In this document: positions 59,947 to 64,000 of the stretch, piece after piece
Position numbering within the stretch: position 1 is the first letter of the stretch
Layout: every line of letters starts with the position of its first letter
Source of the DNA: Bradyrhizobium sp. CSA207
Lineage (GTDB): Bacteria; Pseudomonadota; Alphaproteobacteria; Rhizobiales; Xanthobacteraceae
Reading direction: 5' to 3'
Length of the DNA: 64,000 bases
Assembly (NCBI RefSeq): GCF_029051685.1
Contig: NZ_JAACFT010000027.1
Span: 49,829 to 113,828, forward strand
Program-made: the position numbers and the translations under genes
The notes under the pieces: model-generated
Databases searched by the model: none
Told to the model about the DNA's origin: nothing
What the model saw: the letters and a program-made list of their open reading frames with translations, nothing else

Positions 59947-62386
59947 GGCGCGCGCTCAGGCGGCGTCGAGCTGCGACGGCTGGAGGGCGCGCGTCGAACA
60001 GCATCCGGTCGATCGGCTGCGGGCGGCCGAACAGATAGCCCTGCGCGAAGTTGACCCCAAGCGCCTTCAACCGCTCGAACTCCTCGCGGGTCTCGACGCC
60101 CTCGGCGGTGACCGACATGTCGAGGCCGCGCGCCAGCGTCACGATCGAGGAGATGATCGCGGAACTGCGCGGCTGATGGGTGAGGTTGCGGATGAACGAC
60201 TTGTCGATCTTGATCTTGTCGAACGGGAACGCGGTGAGATAGCTCAGCGAGGAATAGCCCGTACCGAAATCGTCCAGTGCAAGCTCGATACCGGCGCTCT
60301 TGAGCCGTTCCATGAAGGCATGATTCTCGGCGCCGCGCTCGAGTAGGACCGACTCGGTGATCTCGATCTCGAGCCGTTGCGGCGGCAGCCCGGAATCCCT
60401 CAGCGCAGCCGAGATCATGTCGAACAGATCCGCTTCCTTGAACTGGATCGGCGACAGGTTCACGGCAACCGTCAAATCGGAGGGCCAGCCGGCCGCATCC
60501 GCACAGGCGCGCCGCAACACGAATTCGCCGAGCGGCACGATCAGCCCGGTCTCCTCCGCGAGCGCGATGAACTGGTCCGGCGGAATCAAGCCGCGCGCCG
60601 GATGCCGCCAGCGCACCAGCGCCTCGAAGCCGCGCCGCGCACCGCAGAGAGCATCGACGAACGGCTGGTAATGCACTTCGAGCTGGCAAAGCGCGATGGC
60701 ATCGCGCAGATCGCCTTCCAGCGTGTTGCGCGCTTCCAGTTCCGCCGACATCGCCTCGTCATAGATGGTGAAGCAGTTGCGGCCGGCCGATTTCGAGCGG
60801 TAGAGCGCGAGGTCCGCTTTCTTCAAGAGCTGTTCCTGATCGCTGCCGTGATCCGGCGCGATCGCAATGCCGATGCTGGTGCCGATCTCCACGCGGTGTC
60901 CGGGCAGGAGGAACGGCTCGGCCACCAGCTTGGCGATCCGTCCCGCCAGCTCGGTCGAGCCGGCGCGCTGATCCTCACAGCCTTGCTGGAGGATGGCGAA
61001 TTCGTCGCCGCCAAGTCGCGCCAGCACGTCGCTCGCCCGCAACGCCGATTTCAACCGCTGCGCCACCTGGCGCAGCAGCGCATCGCCGGCGCCATGACCA
61101 AGAGAGTCGTTGACGTTCTTGAAGCGGTCGAGATCGAGCATCAGGATCGAAAATGTGAGGCCGCCGTCCTTCAACTGGCCATTGATCTCGTCGAGCCGGG
61201 TGAGGAAGAAGGCGCGGTTCGGCAGTCCGGTCAGGATATCGGTCTGGGCGAGCTCGAGCACGCGCCTGTTCGCCAGCGACAGCCGCCGCGAATTGCGGCT
61301 TGCCAGCATCAGATAGGTCGCAAGCGACAGCGTCAGCAGCATGCCGACGATGAGCACCGCGACCGCGCGGTCGTAAGCCATCTCCAGCGGACCGCCGGGG
61401 GTCGGCATCGCGCGGACCTGCCAGTCGGTATCGCCGATCTTGAGCTGACCCGACCAGTGCAGGCCTTGCGCGACGTCGCGCATCGACTGTGGGGCGGTGG
61501 CTGCCGAGGAATAATCCGGCAACGCATGCGCCAGGCTGACGATTTGCCCGGTGAAGGGCGGATAGACGTTCACGCTGACCGCCGAGCTGGCTCCGGTCGT
61601 TACGCGAATGGATTGCATCAGCAGCGGCAGATCGAAAATGCCGACGACGAAGCCCGCCAGATTGCGGCGCCGGTCCGCGACCGTGTCGCGCGATGTGCCC
61701 TTGGCGTAGACCGGCACCACCACGAGGGCGTTCGGCAACTGCCCGTTCTCGCGAGGACCATAGAGCTCGGTCCGCAGCGATGCGATCTGGTCATTGTCGC
61801 GTGCTCGCTCCAGCACAACACGGCGGTCGGGAACGGTTGCGTAGTCCATGCCGTAGACGAGCGAGGTCTTCGGCTGCGTCGAATAGAAGACCGGAAAATA
61901 TTCGTCGCTCTGCGGCGCGGTTGCAAAGCCTTCACCCTGGAGCGACTTGATGCGATAGCCGGAGACGCCGTCCGCAATGGCGGCTGCCTCGTATTCGGCG
62001 CGCTCCCTGCGGTTGACCCGCGGCACCCAGGCAACGCGCAGCATGCCCGGATGGCGCTCGAACAGGCGGGCGCTGAAGGTCTCGAATTCGCTGCGGGTGA
62101 TTTCCTCGTTGGCGGATTCGAACAGGGTCCGCAGCGCGACAAGCCGGCTGATATACTCGTTCATGCCGTTCTGCATGATGAGGGATTGGGTTTCGGCCGC
62201 GTTCTCGAACTCGATCCTGTTGACGCGGTCCTCCCATCGCGCCACCGCGGCGGCGCCGACCAGCGAGAACAGCAGACCGACGCTAGCCGCGACCAGCGCA
62301 GGACGATACAACCCGAGCAACGGCGCAAGCCGCCATCGACCGGTCATACGTCGCCGATCCTGATCATTCTGATCGCGATCGCTCAT
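59846..62386 (-). CDS. CHASE-GGDEF-EAL cyclic-di-GMP protein
   Basis: The 846-residue inner-membrane protein has two membrane segments (about residues 28-50 and 346-365) bracketing a periplasmic CHASE sensor domain (LVALRTLFESANEEITRSEF). Then follow a diguanylate cyclase domain (residues 380-550, motif RLGGDEFAIL) and an EAL phosphodiesterase domain (residues 560-800) with FEALVRWRHP, IEITESVLLE, ALDDFGTGYSSLSYL and TAEGVET. Both active-site motifs appear intact, so it may both make and degrade c-di-GMP. The last ~33 residues are encoded by a repeat element and are not part of the EAL fold. Divergent from an orphan binding protein gene. Confidence 0.95.
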   Translation of the reverse strand: MSDRDQNDQDRRRMTGRWRLAPLLGLYRPALVAASVGLLFSLVGAAAVARWEDRVNRIEFENAAETQSLIMQNGMNEYISRLVALRTLFESANEEITRSEFETFSARLFERHPGMLRVAWVPRVNRRERAEYEAAAIADGVSGYRIKSLQGEGFATAPQSDEYFPVFYSTQPKTSLVYGMDYATVPDRRVVLERARDNDQIASLRTELYGPRENGQLPNALVVVPVYAKGTSRDTVADRRRNLAGFVVGIFDLPLLMQSIRVTTGASSAVSVNVYPPFTGQIVSLAHALPDYSSAATAPQSMRDVAQGLHWSGQLKIGDTDWQVRAMPTPGGPLEMAYDRAVAVLIVGMLLTLSLATYLMLASRNSRRLSLANRRVLELAQTDILTGLPNRAFFLTRLDEINGQLKDGGLTFSILMLDLDRFKNVNDSLGHGAGDALLRQVAQRLKSALRASDVLARLGGDEFAILQQGCEDQRAGSTELAGRIAKLVAEPFLLPGHRVEIGTSIGIAIAPDHGSDQEQLLKKADLALYRSKSAGRNCFTIYDEAMSAELEARNTLEGDLRDAIALCQLEVHYQPFVDALCGARRGFEALVRWRHPARGLIPPDQFIALAEETGLIVPLGEFVLRRACADAAGWPSDLTVAVNLSPIQFKEADLFDMISAALRDSGLPPQRLEIEITESVLLERGAENHAFMERLKSAGIELALDDFGTGYSSLSYLTAFPFDKIKIDKSFIRNLTHQPRSSAIISSIVTLARGLDMSVTAEGVETREEFERLKALGVNFAQGYLFGRPQPIDRMLFDARPPAVAARRRLSARLFLRDDRFAVSSQDEAKRHRCPLKLPPRAPSSS

Positions 62387-62660
62387 CCTGAAGCCGCCGT
62401 CCCCTCTTTCGCGACGGACCGAACCTCTGGTTGAGCCGCCGGAGCCACTATCGGAACAGGGCCGCAGTTAAGAACTGGAGAATTTCGGAACCCGGCTGTT
62501 TCGCATTGCCCGACTTAGTTAATGAAGTGCTGGACTGGCCCGAAACTTATGAAAGTAAGTTGCCGGTTTTCCCCGGAGTAGTACGGACCGCCGATACATC
62601 GCCGATTCATGCTGCCGGGATATCCTTGCCCGACTTTCTCCCGCATTCGGCGACTTCTTG
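62387..62660. other. Intergenic region between GGDEF-EAL and binding-protein genes
   Basis: About 270 bases between two divergent starts. It must hold promoters for both, but I see no well-matched -35/-10 pair or operator. Nothing else is recognised. Confidence 0.3.
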
Positions 62661-63827
62661 ATGTATCGATTTCGATCAGCAACACGCATCATCCTGACCA
62701 TCGCGCTGTTGGCCGCGACCATGCTCTCGGCCAGAGGCGAGGAGACCGGCGTGAGCGACGATGCGATCCTGTTTGGCCAGGCCGCCGCGCTCGAGGGACC
62801 CTCCTCCGCGCTCGGACAGCGCATGCGGCAGGGCATCGTCGCCGCGTTCACCGAAATCAATGCGAAGGGTGGCGTCCACGGCCGCAAGCTTCAACTACTC
62901 AGCCGCGACGACGGCTACGATCCCGATCGCTCGGTGGCGCAGACGTTGCGACTGATCGAGGAGGACAAGGTGTTTGCGCTGATCGGCGCGGTCGGCACAC
63001 CGACCGCGATCGCGACCATTCCGATCAGCAGTGCCCGCAGCGTCCCGTTCATCGGTCCGTTCAGCGGCGCCGAATTCCTGCGCGACCTCGAGCTCTCCAA
63101 CGTCGTCAACATTCGCGCGAGCTACGGCGCGGAGGCCGAGGCCTGGATCAAGCACCTGACCGAGGACCGTCACTTTACCCGGATCGGCATCTTCTACCAG
63201 GACGACGCCTTTGGCCGCGACGGTCTCACCGGCGTGAAGCGCGCGCTCGCCAAGCGCGGCCTCGAGCTCGCCGCCGAAGGCACCTTCGAGCGCAACACCC
63301 GCGCGGTCGCCTCGGCCTGGCGGATGCTCAAGCGCGCCGAGCCGGAGGCCATCGTCATGGTCGGGACCTACGGTCCCTGCGCCGAATTCATCAAGCTCGC
63401 GCACCGCAGCGGCTTCCATCCGACCTTCGTCAACATCTCCTTCGTCGGCGCCGTTGCCCTCGCCAGAGAGCTCGGCCCCGAGGGCGAAGGCGTCATCGTC
63501 TCGCAGGTCGTGCCGTTTCCCTGGGATCGTTCGCTCGGGCTCGTCGCGGACTACCAGACCGCGCAGAAGGCGTTCGACCCGGCGCTGACGCCGGATTTCG
63601 TCTCGCTGGAAGGCTATCTCTCCGGTCGCCTCGCGGCCGCGGCGCTCGAGAAGGCCGGGCCGAATCCAACGCGCGCCGAGCTGTTGCGAGTCGTCAACGA
63701 GATCGGCCGCTTCGACATTGGCGGCAGCATCGTCACGGTCGGCCCGCGCATGATCGATACGCCGCCAAAGGTGTTCTTGACGGTGATCCAGAAGGACGGG
63801 ACGTTCAGGGCAGTCGATCGGCTTTAG
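62661..63827 (+). CDS. Orphan LivK-type periplasmic binding protein
   Basis: The start ATG at 62661 gives MYRFRSATRIILTIALLAATM, a signal peptide cleaved near SARG; a TTG lies one codon earlier. The mature 388-residue protein has the type I periplasmic binding fold: ILFGQAAALEGPSSALGQRM, then IGIFYQDDAFGRDGLTGVKR and VNISFVGAVALARELG. There is no permease or ATPase gene in the visible neighbourhood, and the divergent neighbour is a CHASE-GGDEF-EAL protein, so a sensory role is possible. Ligand unknown. Confidence 0.88.
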   Translation: MYRFRSATRIILTIALLAATMLSARGEETGVSDDAILFGQAAALEGPSSALGQRMRQGIVAAFTEINAKGGVHGRKLQLLSRDDGYDPDRSVAQTLRLIEEDKVFALIGAVGTPTAIATIPISSARSVPFIGPFSGAEFLRDLELSNVVNIRASYGAEAEAWIKHLTEDRHFTRIGIFYQDDAFGRDGLTGVKRALAKRGLELAAEGTFERNTRAVASAWRMLKRAEPEAIVMVGTYGPCAEFIKLAHRSGFHPTFVNISFVGAVALARELGPEGEGVIVSQVVPFPWDRSLGLVADYQTAQKAFDPALTPDFVSLEGYLSGRLAAAALEKAGPNPTRAELLRVVNEIGRFDIGGSIVTVGPRMIDTPPKVFLTVIQKDGTFRAVDRL

Positions 63828-63860
63828 GGCGCGATTGAACGACACGCGGCTGCAGCTTCG

Positions 63861-64000
63861 AATGAGGTGCGTTCCCTCCCCCCTTGTGAGGGAGGGCTAG
63901 GGAGGGGGGTGCCCCACGGGGACTCTCTCCATCACGCAGATGCTGTTCTGCGCATCGCCAACAATGGACACCATTTCCTGGGCTACCCCCTCCCTAGCCC
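63861..64000. repeat. Palindromic intergenic repeat (TCCCTCC...GGGAGGG family), cut by window edge
   Basis: The left part CCCTCCCCCCTTGTGAGGGAGGGCTAGGGAGGGGGG pairs with the right edge CCCCCTCCCTAGCCC, forming a long palindrome. A copy in similar style is the hairpin at 18694-18727. It follows the binding-protein gene. Confidence 0.75.

Noticed and set aside
60377..62434. 685-codon plus-strand open frame
   Set aside because: Shadow of the GGDEF-EAL gene; no homologous motif.

Overview
The window is GC-rich, densely coding DNA from an alphaproteobacterium, most likely Bradyrhizobium or a close relative. Indicators are a circularly permuted two-piece tmRNA gene whose tag reads ANDNFAPVAQAA, the neighbourhood ssrA-sspB-fumC-DUF4169-RHH, the cluster thyA-GNAT-folA-hflKC-DUF2065-degP, abundant ABC transporters, and several families of intergenic palindromic repeats of the kind common in rhizobia. 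No rRNA or tRNA gene was recognised.

Layout. 1-4.6 kb: a DUF1800 gene cut by the left edge and a BlaI-type repressor with an M56 membrane metallopeptidase whose C-terminal half carries unusual beta-rich domains; a shared TGTA-AYGC-TACA operator sits before both transcription units. 4.6-9 kb: NAD-type malic enzyme, a relic of a Bug/TctC receptor and a large MscS channel. 9.4-18.6 kb: minus-strand transporter block, comprising a liv-type ABC system (receptor, two ATPases, two permeases) ending in a polyphosphate kinase 2, a NUDIX-like protein and a SsuABC/NMT1-type uptake system. 18.7-21.1 kb: osmoprotectant ABC pair with a permease-receptor fusion. 21.1-25.3 kb: LTA-synthase/sulfatase-like membrane enzyme behind a PhoB-box-like array, a TetR regulator divergent from a ferric-reductase-like membrane protein across a palindromic operator, and an SDR oxidoreductase.

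25.8-33 kb is a branched-chain amino acid biosynthesis block, all on the minus strand: ilvI, a threonine-dehydratase-like gene, ilvH, a methyltransferase, EamA and LysE exporters, and ilvC. It is preceded by a promoter, an Ile/Leu/Val-rich leader peptide and a terminator hairpin forming a transcription attenuator. 33-44 kb: miaA and serB diverging with start codons 11 nt apart, degP, hflKC, folA, thyA, a tctAB pair without tctC, and a broken chromate transporter. 44.3-49.8 kb: ssrA, sspB, fumC, two small genes and feoAB with an Irr-box-like site. 50-64 kb: a GNAT, secreted low-complexity proteins, a glycosyltransferase relic, small ORFs, DUF3750, DUF2336, AsmA, a CHASE-GGDEF-EAL protein, and a divergent orphan periplasmic binding protein.

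Best candidates for something not described before are the BlaI/M56 receptor pair with its VHL-beta-like and DUF3471-like sensor region and shared operator, the Pho-box-linked LTA-synthase-like gene, and the exporters embedded in the ilv operon. All homology statements are recognition from sequence patterns; no database search was run.
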